Part shown: piece after piece, positions 12,476 through 12,810 of the stretch
Layout: each line of letters begins with the position of its first letter
Position numbering within the stretch: the stretch's first letter is position 1
Origin: Pseudomonadota bacterium
Lineage (GTDB): Bacteria > Pseudomonadota > Gammaproteobacteria > Pseudomonadales > Pseudomonadaceae
Direction: 5' to 3'
Length of the DNA: 12,810 nt
NCBI GenBank assembly: GCA_023388335.1
Contig: JAEWGL010000056.1
Coordinates: 1-12,810, forward strand
Translations under genes and position numbers: made by a program
The notes under the pieces: generated by a model
The model's database searches: none
What the model saw: the letters and a program-made list of their open reading frames with translations, nothing else
Told to the model about the DNA's origin: nothing

Positions 12476-12810
12476 TCAGTCCAGTTCCTGAACCTTGTGG
12501 GCCACACGCTCGGGGAAGAACAGACGCTGCAATTCCAGCCCTGGCTGCTCGGCGCGCATGAACGCCTCGCCGACCAGGAAGGAGTACACCTCGTTGATCT
12601 GCATCAGCTCCACATCGGCGCGGTTGAGGATGCCGCTCTCGGTGATGGCCAGCCGATCGCGCGGGATGCGCGGCAGCAGGTCGAGGGTGGTTTCCAGACT
12701 GACTTCGAAGGTGTGCAGGTTGCGGTTGTTGACGCCGACCAGAGGGGTGTCGAGGGTCTTGAGCGCACGCTCCAGCTCGTCACCGTCGTGCACCTCGACC
12801 AGCACGTCGA
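12476..12810 (-). CDS. trpC: Indole-3-glycerol phosphate synthase, C-terminal part
   Basis: TrpC closes the indole ring of indole-3-glycerol phosphate in tryptophan synthesis and is cytoplasmic. Only the last ~111 residues are in the window; the reading frame stays open to the right edge, so the start lies outside. The visible part is the second half of the TIM barrel with the active-site strands LVEVHDG, GVNNRNL, AITESGI and FLVGEAFMR. These contain the catalytic or binding Glu, Asn and Glu-Ser residues. The gene ends in VQELD and is followed by a hairpin terminator. In Pseudomonas it is usually the last gene of trpGDC, whose other members would lie to the right. Confidence 0.95.
   Translation of the reverse strand, partial: DVLVEVHDGDELERALKTLDTPLVGVNNRNLHTFEVSLETTLDLLPRIPRDRLAITESGILNRADVELMQINEVYSFLVGEAFMRAEQPGLELQRLFFPERVAHKVQELD

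Noticed and set aside
1..12810. Mobile elements, prophage, CRISPR, tRNA genes or defence systems
   Set aside because: No transposase, integrase, direct-repeat array, tRNA cloverleaf or defence-type protein was seen. Gene content and composition are those of a conserved core region.

Overview
The window is about 12.8 kb of GC-rich chromosome that reads as a core segment of a Pseudomonas, most likely of the P. putida group. The assignment rests on the protein sequences (Vfr/CRP, TyrZ-type TyrRS, Coq7, ErpA, AnmK), on the codon use, and on a gene order that, from memory, follows the tyrZ-mepM-anmK-erpA-argC-hemJ...HIT-coq7...OsmC-vfr-trpC order of P. aeruginosa. No search could be run. No mobile element, prophage, CRISPR array or tRNA gene is visible, and I see no clear new multi-gene system.

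Left edge (1-1690). tyrS lies on the minus strand. Beyond its stop are two tandem, strong, rRNA-type promoters, also reading leftwards with GC-rich discriminators. They almost certainly drive a 16S-23S-5S operon just outside the window. Divergent from tyrS, on the plus strand, come mepM (envelope M23 endopeptidase) and anmK (anhydro-MurNAc kinase), a two-gene wall cleavage and recycling unit. It ends at a perfect 12-bp hairpin shared with the convergent erpA gene.

Middle (4266-5942). erpA (A-type Fe-S carrier) and argC (arginine biosynthesis) are both on the minus strand, separated by a short repeat-rich spacer. Each has a plausible sigma-70 promoter.

Plus-strand run (5943-10411). Six genes are codirectional: hemJ (protoporphyrinogen oxidase), a nitronate monooxygenase-family flavoprotein, a classical SDR, a HinT-type HIT protein, coq7 (ubiquinone hydroxylase) and a multi-pass membrane protein of unknown function. 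The run ends against the terminator of an OsmC/YhfA-like gene on the minus strand.

Right edge (10468-12810). The OsmC/YhfA-like gene is divergent from vfr (cAMP receptor protein), the same pairing as yhfA-crp in enterobacteria. vfr converges on a lipoate-ligase-fold gene so tightly that both stop codons share one CTAG. A terminator then separates that gene from the 3' part of trpC, which runs off the right edge.

The genes mainly serve housekeeping: translation, wall turnover, Fe-S, heme and quinone cofactors, arginine and tryptophan synthesis, and cAMP control. The least understood are the membrane protein at 9371-10411 and the ligase-like protein at 11721-12422, whose substrate-binding loop is atypical.
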